Source: JABCZZ01 sp964454545 (GTDB lineage: Bacteria > Pseudomonadota > Alphaproteobacteria > Rickettsiales > JABCZZ01). From it: DNA of 64,000 bases. The notes below the pieces were generated by a model. It was not told where the DNA came from, did not search any database, and was given only the letters and a program-made list of their open reading frames with translations. The number at the start of each line of letters is the position of its first letter. Position 1 is the stretch's first letter. Location: positions 10,371 through 74,370 of the forward strand of contig CAYVTI010000006.1 of assembly GCA_964454545.1 (NCBI GenBank). The letters run 5' to 3'. Positions 25,925 to 34,358 of the stretch are shown one piece after another. The translations under genes were made by a program, and so were the position numbers.

Positions 25925-25965
25925 AACAGACCTGCCTGATCGCTGCTGAAAGCAGGGTTTCAGGA

Positions 25966-26346
25966 TCAGAAACAATCAAGGAAGGGCCCGTTTCCGAAGC
26001 AGGTTACCGGTCTTGGAGCGGACTGGATTCGCTGCTGGTAGGCATTTACTTGCGCCATCCTGAATTCAATCCATCTCCTTTGCGCTTCCGCCTCCGTCAT
26101 TTCCCCGTTCTTTATGGATCTTACCAGGCTGTCCGTATAGAGGACGAAGGAATTATCATTGGGCGAGCAGTCATGATTTGCCTGGCAATAAGCGGTAATA
26201 TTCCTTCTGCCGCACTCCGCCATGGCAAGGAAGGATTGCGCCTGCTCCGCGCACTGATCATAAAAGCTCCACGCCTGGGGTTTGGCAGGCGCACAGGCAG
26301 AAAGCGGCGCCGCAAGTAGTAGGGCAAAAGCAAGTAAGTGCTTCAT
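25966..26346 (-). CDS. Small Cys-rich lipoprotein of unknown function
   Basis: 126 residues from ATG 26346, preceded by GGGGA. Lipobox LSAC. The mature part has six cysteines (DQCAEQ, AECGRRN, AYCQANHDC, VTCFGNG, LDCF) suggesting disulfides in the periplasm. No family recognised. Confidence 0.65.
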   Translation of the reverse strand: MKHLLAFALLLAAPLSACAPAKPQAWSFYDQCAEQAQSFLAMAECGRRNITAYCQANHDCSPNDNSFVLYTDSLVRSIKNGEMTEAEAQRRWIEFRMAQVNAYQQRIQSAPRPVTCFGNGPFLDCF

Positions 26347-26510
26347 AAGACTTCCCCTATTCCAAGATAATTTCACGTCATATAATTAAGAGTAAGAGAT
26401 GAAAAATTTCCATGCTTTTTTCGCATAGCATTAGAAACTAATATATCAACCATCCCTCTACGGATTGCGGAATTCATAATTTTATACTGATTTGTACGGT
26501 TTTTTTATAC

Positions 26511-26538
26511 TTGACTTCGCGCCGGACGGTGATAGCCT
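26511..26538 (+). promoter_or_regulatory. Possible promoter of the cys operon
   Basis: TTGACT at 26511-26516, 16-bp spacer, weak -10 TAGCCT at 26533-26538. Transcription would begin about 26545, just before the aptamer. Confidence 0.35.
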
Positions 26539-26544
26539 TGCCGA

Positions 26545-26599
26545 CCTGTGCTGATTTAATGTCCAACTTGCCGGCACGTAAAACATAGGCTAAAGCGGC
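26545..26599 (+). promoter_or_regulatory. SAM-II-class riboswitch aptamer ahead of cysGHJIDN
   Basis: P1 pairs GTGC (26548-26551) with GCAC (26574-26577). The loop has the SAM-II-like CTGATTTAA and CTTGC, and the 3' side has ACGTAAAA then AGGCTAAAG. CTTGC pairs with GC-ua-AAG to close the pseudoknot, as in the known SAM-II structure. A near-identical element precedes metY. SAM-V uses a similar core and cannot be excluded. SAM-II normally controls met genes; here it precedes sulfate assimilation. Confidence 0.8.
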
Positions 26600-26634
26600 T
26601 GCAATAGAGCGTTTTTTAGTTCTTGTGCGCTTGT

Positions 26635-26668
26635 CTTTGGCCTCCAGTAATAACTTGGAGGTTTTTTT
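26635..26668 (+). terminator. Expression platform: terminator-like hairpin that hides the Shine-Dalgarno
   Basis: CCTCCA (26641-26646) pairs with TGGAGG (26656-26661), followed by seven T and then ATG 26669. The 3' arm is the ribosome site itself. The aptamer strand AGGCTAAAG (26587-26595) is complementary, with one G-U pair, to CTTTGGCCT (26635-26643), which overlaps the 5' arm. SAM binding would hold AGGCTAAAG in the pseudoknot and let the hairpin form (off); without SAM the long pairing frees the ribosome site (on). Confidence 0.7.
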
Positions 26669-26710
26669 ATGTCCGTTTTTACCCCAGCATCTGAAGGAGA
26701 TGGCGCATGA
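26669..26710 (+). CDS. 13-codon leader ORF coupled to cysG
   Basis: ATG 26669 is placed 7 nt after the GGAGG that the riboswitch hairpin sequesters. The frame encodes MSVFTPASEGDGA and stops with a TGA overlapping the cysG ATG (ATGA, 26707-26710). cysG has its own GGAG at 26696. The gated initiation site therefore feeds a short peptide whose termination would re-initiate on cysG. The peptide has no run of Cys or Met codons, so it is not a classical attenuator. Confidence 0.6.
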   Translation: MSVFTPASEGDGA

Positions 26711-28158
26711 CCCATCACCTTCCTCTGTTTCTTGCTATCCACGCTGATCGCCGTATTTTAATTGCCGGCGGGGGAAATGTCGCTTCCGGCAAAGTGGAAG
26801 CGCTGCTGCCGCACGCGGCATATCTGCACGTGGTGGCACCCGTGATTAATCCCCGCCTGCGCATACTCCTGCAGGCACATAATATTTCTTTTGAAGAAAC
26901 GGATTACACGCCAGCGCATCTGCAAAAAGCCGGGCTGGTAATTGCCGCCACCGATGACCGCGCACTGAACGAACGCATTCATGCGGATGCATCACAGAAA
27001 GGCATACTGGTCAACAGCGTGGACGCGCCACAATCCTGCGACATGATTTTTCCGGCAATCATACGCCGCGGCGAGTTGCAGGTCGCCATCTCCAGCGGCG
27101 GCGCGTCGCCGGTGCTGGCACGGCTCATCAAGCAGCGTATCGAGCGCATCCTGCCCTGGAACCTCGAACGGCTGGTGGAGTTCGCCCGTACGAACCGTGC
27201 GCTGGTACAGCGGGCATTTGCGACAATCCAACAGAAGCGGCTTTTCTGGCAGCACGTACTGGAAGGCCCCATCGCCGAGGATATTCTGGAAGGCAACCTG
27301 GATCGCGCCGCCCGGCAATTTAAAATCGCGCTGGGGAATAAGGCGAAAACAGGCAGGCACGCGGCACTTTATCTCATCGGAGCCGGGCCGGGACATCCTG
27401 AATTGATTACCGTCAAGGGCGTGCGGCTGCTTGCACAAGCGGATGTCGTCCTCTACGACTCGCTGACGCCGCCGCAGCTGCTCGATCAGTATACGCGCCG
27501 CGAAGCGGAGAAAATCTGCGTAGGCAAGCGCCGCAACCTTCACCATCTGACTCAGGAACAGATTGACGCGCTGATTGAAGAAAAACTGCTGGCTGGCCTG
27601 GTGGTCGTGCGCCTGAAAGGCGGCGATCCCGGCATCTTTGCGCATGGCGCGGAAGAAGTCGCCGTTGCGCGGCGTCTCAGTATACCGTACCAGATTGTTC
27701 CCGGCATCAGCGCTGCCAATGGCTGCGCCGCCTATGCAGGCATTCCGCTCACCGCGCGGGACAGTGCGCATTCAGTGCGGTTCATGACATTATACAAGGA
27801 AACCCTGCAGGATAAGGCATTCTGGAAAAATTTCCGTGCATCGCAGCAGGAAACGCTGGTGTTCTATATGAGCGCTGTCCACAACGCAGTACTGTGCGAG
27901 CGCCTGCTCAAAGCGGGGCTTGCAGCGGATACGCCCGTACTGGCGGTGGAACAGGGCACCACTCCCTCGCACCGCGAATTTGAAGCGCCCCTGTCGCAGT
28001 TCGCCGAACGCTACCGCGATCATGCATTCGCGTCCCCCACCCTGCTGATTATCGGCAACGTGGTGGCATGGCGCGCGCAGCATGCGTGGAAGCAGCAGGC
28101 GCCAGGTAACCTGCCGTTCTTCGGTGTATTGAAGGAGGAAGGCCATGTCCGTCACTAG
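26707..28158 (+). CDS. cysG: Siroheme synthase, bifunctional CysG
   Basis: 483 residues. The N-terminal part (1-205) is the precorrin-2 dehydrogenase/ferrochelatase with Rossmann motif ILIAGGGNVASGKVEALLPHA and SVDAPQSCDMIFPAIIRRG. The C-terminal part (about 220-460) is uroporphyrinogen-III C-methyltransferase with LIGAGPGHPELITVKGVRLL, VVRLKGGDPGIFAHGAEE and IPYQIVPGISAANG. It makes the siroheme needed by CysI. First gene of the cys operon and overlapped by cysH. Confidence 0.93.
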   Translation: MTHHLPLFLAIHADRRILIAGGGNVASGKVEALLPHAAYLHVVAPVINPRLRILLQAHNISFEETDYTPAHLQKAGLVIAATDDRALNERIHADASQKGILVNSVDAPQSCDMIFPAIIRRGELQVAISSGGASPVLARLIKQRIERILPWNLERLVEFARTNRALVQRAFATIQQKRLFWQHVLEGPIAEDILEGNLDRAARQFKIALGNKAKTGRHAALYLIGAGPGHPELITVKGVRLLAQADVVLYDSLTPPQLLDQYTRREAEKICVGKRRNLHHLTQEQIDALIEEKLLAGLVVVRLKGGDPGIFAHGAEEVAVARRLSIPYQIVPGISAANGCAAYAGIPLTARDSAHSVRFMTLYKETLQDKAFWKNFRASQQETLVFYMSAVHNAVLCERLLKAGLAADTPVLAVEQGTTPSHREFEAPLSQFAERYRDHAFASPTLLIIGNVVAWRAQHAWKQQAPGNLPFFGVLKEEGHVRH

Positions 28159-28894
28159 CACCGGTATTTCCGCATGGGGCAAAATAGCGGAGCCGCTTTC
28201 CTGGCAGCAACGCCTGCGCTGGGTGGCAGCGCATCCGCTGCGGGTGGCATTTTCCACCAGCTTCAGCCACGAAGATCAGGCAATCACGCATATTATTGCC
28301 GAGGAAAAACTACCGGTTAGCATTTTCACGCTGGATACCGGGCGGCTGTTTGAAGAAACCCACGCGCTGCATCAGCAGACCGTGCAGCGCTACGGCATTC
28401 CCATTCACACCTATTTTCCCGACGCAGGCGATGTGGAACACTATGTCACGAAGCACGGCATCAACGGATTTTATGATTCGGTGGAGAACCGCAAAACCTG
28501 CTGCCATGTCCGCAAGGTGCTACCGCTTGCGCGTGCGCTGCAGGGAGTGGATGTCTGGATCAGCGGCCTGCGGCGCGAGCATTCTGAAGAACGCAAAGAC
28601 ATTCCCGTGGTCAATTGGGATGCCGAACGCTCGCTGGTAAAATTCCAGCCGCTCATTGATGTAGATCAGGAAATGCTTGATGACTTTATCATTACACAGA
28701 AAGTTCCAACCAATGTTCTGCATGCGAAGGGTTTCACCTCGATCGGCTGCGCTCCCTGCACGCGAGCCATAGCACCGGGTGAACCGGCGCGCGCGGGACG
28801 CTGGTGGTGGGAAGAGCAAGGCGCGCAGGAATGCGGGCTTCATGCCGTAAACGGCAGGCCGGTACGCCAATCGGAGGCAGCGGATGCTGAATAA
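28145..28894 (+). CDS. cysH: APS reductase, assimilatory (Fe-S type CysH)
   Basis: 249 residues; start 28145 overlaps the end of cysG and follows AAGGAGGAAGG. Reduces adenylylsulfate to sulfite with thioredoxin. The four cluster cysteines are present as Cys119-Cys120 (TCCHVRK) and Cys202/Cys205 (GCAPCTR), marking an APS rather than PAPS enzyme; the catalytic Cys is in ECGLH (230). SGLRREHSEER binds substrate. This agrees with the absence of an APS kinase in the operon. Confidence 0.93.
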   Translation: MSVTSTGISAWGKIAEPLSWQQRLRWVAAHPLRVAFSTSFSHEDQAITHIIAEEKLPVSIFTLDTGRLFEETHALHQQTVQRYGIPIHTYFPDAGDVEHYVTKHGINGFYDSVENRKTCCHVRKVLPLARALQGVDVWISGLRREHSEERKDIPVVNWDAERSLVKFQPLIDVDQEMLDDFIITQKVPTNVLHAKGFTSIGCAPCTRAIAPGEPARAGRWWWEEQGAQECGLHAVNGRPVRQSEAADAE

Positions 28895-30332
28895 CGGGCA
28901 GAAAACATTATTGCAGAAACCGGGAGCCACTCTGAGCCGTGAGCAATGGCTGTCTGCCAAAGCAAAGGCGCGCGCTGAAACAGGCAGGGCAGCAGTGACG
29001 GAAAAGGGCAAGCTGCATATTTTCTTTGCCACTGAAACCGGCAACTCCAAAACTGTCGCGCAGCAATTGCTGAAGCAGGCAAAGGCCGCTGGCTGGAGAA
29101 CCGCCATTGCATCCGTGTCGCAGGTCACGCCTGAAACTCTGGCAGCGCTGGACGGCCCTGCCATTTTCATCGCCGCCACGCATGGCGAAGGAGATCCGCC
29201 CGAATCGGCAGTGAAATATTATACCGCCCTGCAAGCTGCTGAGGGAAATATACTGAAGGAATTACGGTATGCGCTGCTGGGGCTAGGGGATAGCGCCTAC
29301 GCGCAGTTTTGCGGATTTGCCCGAAAACTTGATCAGGAACTGGCGCGCCTTGGCGCAATGAGTCTTCTCCCGCGAAAAGAGCTGGATGTGGATTTTTCTT
29401 CCCATATCTCCGGCTGGATTACGGAGATTATCAACGCACTGCCGGTAACGGACAGAAGCGGCGAACCAACCTATATTTCCGTTGATTCATCCGAGGAGCA
29501 GGAGGACGTTCTCTTCTCCGGCAAAGGCTACAGCCGCCTTGATCCGGTGATAGGACGGGTGAGCGAAATAGTCAACCTGAATGACACAGGTTCCAATAAG
29601 GAAACGTACCATATTGAAATGATTTGCGATGCGTTGCCGCGCTACCGCCCCGGCGATGCGGCAGGCATCATTATCCCGGGCGAGAAAGACGCGCTTCCCC
29701 GCCTTTATTCCATCGCTTCCTCTCCTGCGGTTCATAAGAACAGCCTGCATCTGACCGTAGCCCTCGCATGGCACACCACACCCGACGGCAAAAAAGGTTT
29801 TGGCCTGTGCTCGCGCTATCTTGCCCATCTGAAACCGGGCGACGAGGTGCAGTTTTACATTCACCAGAATTCCCTCTTCCGCCTGCCGCCGGACGAATGC
29901 GATATCATCATGATAGGGCCAGGCACCGGCATCGCCCCGTTCCGCTCCTTCGTACTGGAACGCACCGAACGCGGAGCCCAGGGACGCAACTGGCTGTTCT
30001 TCGGCGAGCAACATGCGCATCTGGATTTTCTGTACCAGCAGGAATGGATCAACCTTGCGGAGAGCGAGGCGCTGCACCGCATCGATCTCGCATTCTCCCG
30101 TGATCAGGAACAGAAAGTATATGTCCAGCATTGCCTGCGCAAGCGCGCAGCGGAACTGGTTGAATGGCTGGAAGGCGGAGCGTATCTCTATGTGTGCGGG
30201 CGCAAGGACCCGATGAGTAGGGATGTGGATGACGCGCTGCTTGAGATCATTGCCGCGCACAAGGACAGTGCGGCAGGCGACTATCTGGCAAGGCTCAGCG
30301 AGGAAGGCCGTTATATCAAGGACGTATATTAA
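28884..30332 (+). CDS. cysJ: Sulfite reductase flavoprotein subunit
   Basis: 482 residues; overlaps cysH by 11 bp. FMN-binding flavodoxin domain (IFFATETGNSKTVAQ, ATHGEGDPPESA, LGLGDSAYAQFC), FAD domain (RLYSIASSP) and NADPH domain (GPGTGIAPFRSF), ending in the expected aromatic DVY. It is about 117 residues shorter than E. coli CysJ, mainly because the FAD/connecting region is compact. It passes NADPH electrons to CysI. Confidence 0.92.
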   Translation: MLNNGQKTLLQKPGATLSREQWLSAKAKARAETGRAAVTEKGKLHIFFATETGNSKTVAQQLLKQAKAAGWRTAIASVSQVTPETLAALDGPAIFIAATHGEGDPPESAVKYYTALQAAEGNILKELRYALLGLGDSAYAQFCGFARKLDQELARLGAMSLLPRKELDVDFSSHISGWITEIINALPVTDRSGEPTYISVDSSEEQEDVLFSGKGYSRLDPVIGRVSEIVNLNDTGSNKETYHIEMICDALPRYRPGDAAGIIIPGEKDALPRLYSIASSPAVHKNSLHLTVALAWHTTPDGKKGFGLCSRYLAHLKPGDEVQFYIHQNSLFRLPPDECDIIMIGPGTGIAPFRSFVLERTERGAQGRNWLFFGEQHAHLDFLYQQEWINLAESEALHRIDLAFSRDQEQKVYVQHCLRKRAAELVEWLEGGAYLYVCGRKDPMSRDVDDALLEIIAAHKDSAAGDYLARLSEEGRYIKDVY

Positions 30333-30342
30333 GAGAAAAACC

Positions 30343-32013
30343 ATGACGCAGTCTAAATTATCACCCAACGAAACTATTAAAATCTCCAGCCGGGGTTTGC
30401 GCGGCAGCGTGGCGGAGGGAATTGAAAACCGCCTGACGGGTTCCCTCTCCAATGATGATCAGCAGCTGATAAAATTTCACGGCATCTATCAGCAGGATGA
30501 CCGCGACCGGCGCGAGGAGCGCGAACGGAAAAAGCTGGAGCCTGCCTATTCCTACATGGTGCGGCTGCGTATTCCCGGCGGCGATATCACTGCGGCACAA
30601 TGGCTTGGATTGCAGGATGCGGCAGATAAACACGCTACGGGCATTATCAAAATCACCACGCGCCAGACCGTGCAGTTCCACGGCATTGTGAAATCGCGCA
30701 TGAAGCCTTCCATGCAGTGGTTCGATCGGTTGGGGCTGGATTCCATCGCGGCCTGCGGCGATGTGAACCGCAACGTGATGACGGGATCCCATCCGGATCT
30801 GACGCGTGCCCACGCGGAAATCCGCAGATTCGCCGATACAATAAGCACAAAACTGCTGCCTGCCACCAAAGCCGTTGCGGAAATCTGGCTGGACGGTAAA
30901 AAGCTTACAGGCGAAGAAGCCAAGCCTGATCCGTTATACCAGGACCGCTACCTGCCGCGTAAATTCAAGATTGGCATCGCCATTCCGCCGCATAACGACG
31001 TGGATGTGTTCACGCAGGATATCGGTCTTATCGCCGCAGTGCGGAACGGTAACTTCACAGGATTTACTCTCGCCGTGGGCGGCGGGCTTGGCACTACGCA
31101 CGGCAACGCAGCGACCTATCCCCGGCTTGGCACCGTGATCGGCTATGCGCCCAAGGAAAAAACAGAGGAAGTGGCATGGCATATTGTTGCCGTGCAACGC
31201 GATTTCGGCAACCGCGAAGACCGCAAGCAGGCGCGGCTAAAATATACCATTGACCGCATGGGCATCGACGCTTTCAAGGCCGAACTGGAACGCCGCCTTG
31301 GATTCGCATTGAAACCGGCGCAACCGTATGCATTCGTCCATCGCGGCGATCTGTACGGCTGGACACAGGACTACGCCGGTCTGTGGTATTACACGCTGTT
31401 CGTAGAAAATGGCCGTGTGACGGACGTGCCGGACTATCCGGTAAAGACCGCGATGCGCGTACTGGCCAAAACCGAAAAACTGAATTTCCGCTTCACTGCC
31501 AATCAGAACATCATGCTGACCGGCATCCGCACGGAAGATAAACCGGAAATCGAAACGTTGCTGGCTTCCCACGGGCTTCATACCGCCCGGCATTCAGCCA
31601 CCCGCAGGGCAGCATTAGCCTGCGTGGCGCTCAATACCTGCCCGCTGGCGCTGGCAGAAGGCCAGCGCTACATGCCTATTCTGCTGACCAAGGTGGAAGC
31701 ATTGTTGGAAAAGCATCACCTCGCGCAGGAAGAAATCCATATCCGCATGACGGGCTGCCCCAATGGCTGCGCACGCCCTTACGTAACCGAAATCGGGCTG
31801 ATTGGTAAATCGCCGGGCCGTTATAATTTATACACAGGCGGCGATCGCGTAGGATTGCGGCTTAACCGCCTGTACCGCGAGGACGCCGACGAAACTGAAA
31901 TTCTCAGCACGCTAGACACTCTGTTCGCTAATTTCTCCCGAATGCGCAAAAAAGGCGAAACCTTTGGCGATTTCGTTCAACGTTATTATCTATCCACAGG
32001 AATTGATCTATGA
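30343..32013 (+). CDS. cysI: Sulfite reductase hemoprotein subunit
   Basis: 556 residues from ATG 30343; a longer frame runs back into cysJ, but GAGAAA and homology (KLSPNETIK) fix this start. Siroheme-Fe4S4 enzyme reducing sulfite to sulfide. The cluster and siroheme cysteines are in ALNTCPLALAEGQ and TGCPNGCARPY; sulfite-binding basic residues include TTRQTVQFHG and RNVMTGSHPD. Its TGA overlaps the cysD ATG. Confidence 0.93.
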   Translation: MTQSKLSPNETIKISSRGLRGSVAEGIENRLTGSLSNDDQQLIKFHGIYQQDDRDRREERERKKLEPAYSYMVRLRIPGGDITAAQWLGLQDAADKHATGIIKITTRQTVQFHGIVKSRMKPSMQWFDRLGLDSIAACGDVNRNVMTGSHPDLTRAHAEIRRFADTISTKLLPATKAVAEIWLDGKKLTGEEAKPDPLYQDRYLPRKFKIGIAIPPHNDVDVFTQDIGLIAAVRNGNFTGFTLAVGGGLGTTHGNAATYPRLGTVIGYAPKEKTEEVAWHIVAVQRDFGNREDRKQARLKYTIDRMGIDAFKAELERRLGFALKPAQPYAFVHRGDLYGWTQDYAGLWYYTLFVENGRVTDVPDYPVKTAMRVLAKTEKLNFRFTANQNIMLTGIRTEDKPEIETLLASHGLHTARHSATRRAALACVALNTCPLALAEGQRYMPILLTKVEALLEKHHLAQEEIHIRMTGCPNGCARPYVTEIGLIGKSPGRYNLYTGGDRVGLRLNRLYREDADETEILSTLDTLFANFSRMRKKGETFGDFVQRYYLSTGIDL

Positions 32014-32912
32014 CCCCGCTCACACCGCACCTGCGCAACCTCGAAGAAGAAAGTATTTTTATCATCCGCGAAGCCATGGCTGCCGCCGAACGGCCCGTGA
32101 TGTTGTATTCCATCGGCAAGGATTCCTCCGTCCTGCTTCAACTGCTGCTGCAAGCGTTTTATCCTGTCAAACCGCCGGTACCGCTGCTGCATGTGGATAC
32201 TGGCTGGAAATTCCGCGAAATGATTCAGTTCCGCGACGAAACGGTGAAACGCCTGGGGCTGGAACTCATCGTGCATCAGAATCAGCAAGGTGTGACAGCA
32301 GGCATCAACCCCTTCGAGCATGGCAGCGACTATACGCGCATCATGAAAACCGAAGCGCTGAAACAGGCGCTGGATAAGCACGGGTTTGACTTCATCTTCA
32401 TCGGGGCGCGGCGTGACGAAGAACGCTCCCGCGCCAAGGAACGCGTGTTCAGCCTCCGCGACATAGAGCATCGTTGGCAGCCTGAAGATCAGCGCCCGGA
32501 ATTCCGGCAGCTGTATAATACCCGGCTGCAGAAAGGAGAAAGCATGCGCGTCTCTCCGCTTTCCAACTGGACTGAAAATGATGTATGGCGCTATATCGCC
32601 GCCCGCAATATCCCGGTGGTGCCACTCTATTTTGCATGCCTGCGCCCTGTCGTAAAACGCAACGGCACATTGATCATGGTGGATGACGCACGTATGTCCA
32701 TCGGCGCGGAAACAGCAGCGGAGGACCATTTTGTACGGTTCCGCACACTGGGCTGCTATCCCTTGACTGGCGCCATTCCATCACACGCGCAAACGCTGGA
32801 AGAAATCATTGCCGAACTGGGAGACAGTAATGACTCCGAACGGCAGGGACGCCTGATCGATCAGGAGAAATCTTCGTCAATGGAACATAAAAAGCGCGCT
32901 GGCTATTTTTAG
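32010..32912 (+). CDS. cysD: Sulfate adenylyltransferase subunit 2
   Basis: 300 residues of the PP-loop ATPase fold: MLYSIGKDSSVLLQLL, VDTGWKFREM, GARRDEERSRAKER. Forms APS from sulfate and ATP with the GTPase CysN. Starts within the ATGA overlap with cysI and is 8 bp ahead of cysN. Confidence 0.95.
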   Translation: MTPLTPHLRNLEEESIFIIREAMAAAERPVMLYSIGKDSSVLLQLLLQAFYPVKPPVPLLHVDTGWKFREMIQFRDETVKRLGLELIVHQNQQGVTAGINPFEHGSDYTRIMKTEALKQALDKHGFDFIFIGARRDEERSRAKERVFSLRDIEHRWQPEDQRPEFRQLYNTRLQKGESMRVSPLSNWTENDVWRYIAARNIPVVPLYFACLRPVVKRNGTLIMVDDARMSIGAETAAEDHFVRFRTLGCYPLTGAIPSHAQTLEEIIAELGDSNDSERQGRLIDQEKSSSMEHKKRAGYF

Positions 32913-32920
32913 GAGCTAAC

Positions 32921-34108
32921 ATGACAGAAACTACTTTACGCTTTCTCACCTGCGGCCATGTCGATGACGGAAAATCCACCCTCATCGGACGGCTGCTTTT
33001 CGACCTGAATGCCGTGCCCGGCGATCAACTGACGCATGCTATGAGCGACGGCATAGTCAACCTGGCGCAGATTACCGACGGCCTTGAAGACGAACGCCGT
33101 CAGGGCATTACCATTGATGTCGCCTATCGCTATTTCCGGCGCGGCAAGCGCCATTTCATCGTCGCAGATGCTCCGGGACATCTGGAGTATCTGCGCAATA
33201 TGGCCGTCGCCGCTTCCAACAGCGATGTGGCGCTAATCCTGGTGGATGCGGTACACGGCCTGCGCGATCAGACATTGCGCCATAGCCATGTGGCAGCGCT
33301 GTTCGGCATCCGCTATTTTGTCATCGTCATTAATAAAATGGACAGCATCGGCTATAGTGCCGAAGCATTCCAGAATCTGCGCAATGAATATATCAAGCGT
33401 TTCACGAGCACCAATGCAGGCACGGCGGACAACGTACATCTGGCATTCATCCCGGTCAGCGCATTGCACGGGGACAACGTGGCGCACACGAGCAAACACA
33501 TGCCGTGGTATAAGGGCCCTACCCTTGCGGAATACCTGATGCAACTGCGCACCGACCTGCAATTGCACTTGCGTGGCGGGAATAACAGCCGCCTTGCCAT
33601 ACAATATTCCCTGCCGGGACATGAGGGGCGCACATTGTTTCAGGCATGGCTCAGCGCAGGACAAATCGCTGTTGGCGAAACATTCCATATATCCGGCGGA
33701 AAGGAAAAGATAACGGTGGAAAAATTATATCACAGCGGGGCCGAGGCATCGCTTGTATCCGCACCGGCAGCAGTAGCATTCGTGCTCAAAGGCAATCCGG
33801 TTCTTCCGCGCGGAACCATTCTCAGCCGTACTCCCGTTCGGGAAGATTCCAGCCTGCGTGGCAAGGTGCTATGGCTGGACGAAACCACACCAGCTCCGGA
33901 GAGTTACAAAGGAATACTGAAGCTGCATCACCGGGAAACGGATGTAATATTGTCTCTGCAAAGTGCAAACGAATTCCTGCATAAAGCAACCATTCAGGCT
34001 TCCGGTTCACTGGCATACGATACAGACAGTACCTATGATCACACGCGGCAATTCCTGATCATCGATCCGCAAAGCCAGAGAGTAAAAGCCGTGGGCATGT
34101 TGCAGTGA
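32921..34108 (+). CDS. cysN: Sulfate adenylyltransferase GTPase subunit
   Basis: 395 residues. G1 GHVDDGKSTLIGRLL, G3 DAPGHLEYLRNMA and G4 NKMD are intact, followed by EF-Tu-like beta domains. It is shorter than E. coli CysN (475) and has no fused CysC kinase, matching an APS-reducing pathway that does not need PAPS. Last gene of the cys operon. Starts after GGAG. Confidence 0.93.
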   Translation: MTETTLRFLTCGHVDDGKSTLIGRLLFDLNAVPGDQLTHAMSDGIVNLAQITDGLEDERRQGITIDVAYRYFRRGKRHFIVADAPGHLEYLRNMAVAASNSDVALILVDAVHGLRDQTLRHSHVAALFGIRYFVIVINKMDSIGYSAEAFQNLRNEYIKRFTSTNAGTADNVHLAFIPVSALHGDNVAHTSKHMPWYKGPTLAEYLMQLRTDLQLHLRGGNNSRLAIQYSLPGHEGRTLFQAWLSAGQIAVGETFHISGGKEKITVEKLYHSGAEASLVSAPAAVAFVLKGNPVLPRGTILSRTPVREDSSLRGKVLWLDETTPAPESYKGILKLHHRETDVILSLQSANEFLHKATIQASGSLAYDTDSTYDHTRQFLIIDPQSQRVKAVGMLQ

Positions 34109-34131
34109 GAGGCGATGGGTAGTGTCTCCAT

Positions 34132-34159
34132 CGTCATTCCTGCCTACGCGGGAATGACG
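34132..34159. repeat. 28-bp palindrome after cysN (repeat or terminator)
   Basis: CGTCATTCCTGC and GCGGGAATGACG form a 12-bp stem (one G-T) with a CTAC loop. The arms match dispersed CGTCATTCC-type repeats. A short A/T tract follows (AAAGAAAAA) but no T-run, so termination on the plus strand is uncertain. Confidence 0.6.
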
Positions 34160-34201
34160 AAAGAAAAATTCGACTGACCCACTGCCATGATAGTAATTGT
34201 G

Positions 34202-34229
34202 TTGACAACGCATTCATCCCTTCTATAAT
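34202..34229 (+). promoter_or_regulatory. Consensus sigma-70 promoter of metY-metA/hom
   Basis: Perfect -35 TTGACA (34202-34207), 16-bp spacer and perfect -10 TATAAT (34224-34229). Start point near 34236, immediately before the aptamer, so this is a strong promoter whose output is set by the riboswitch. Confidence 0.8.
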
Positions 34230-34236
34230 TCATGCC

Positions 34237-34290
34237 TCGTGCTCGTTTTAATATCCAACTTGCTGGCACGTTAAACTCAGGCTAAAGCGG
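34237..34290 (+). promoter_or_regulatory. SAM-II-class riboswitch aptamer ahead of metY
   Basis: P1 GTGC (34239-34242) with GCAC (34266-34269); loop CTCGTTTTAA, CCAACTTGC, then ACGTTAAA and AGGCTAAAG. These are the SAM-II core elements (CTTGC...CACGTTAAA...GCTAAAG), nearly identical to the cys operon copy. SAM-V is the close alternative. metY-type genes are a classic SAM-II target. Confidence 0.85.
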
Positions 34291-34323
34291 ATGCTAGGGA
34301 CGGTGTGTTCCTATGTATTGCGG

Positions 34324-34358
34324 TTTAGCCTCCATGGATCAACATTGGAGGTTTTTTT
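34324..34358 (+). terminator. Expression platform of the metY riboswitch
   Basis: CCTCCA (34329-34334) pairs with TGGAGG (34346-34351), followed by seven T and then ATG 34359. The Shine-Dalgarno GGAGG is the 3' arm. The aptamer strand AGGCTAAA (34279-34286) is perfectly complementary to TTTAGCCT (34324-34331), overlapping the 5' arm, so the two structures exclude each other, just as in the cys leader. Confidence 0.75.
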
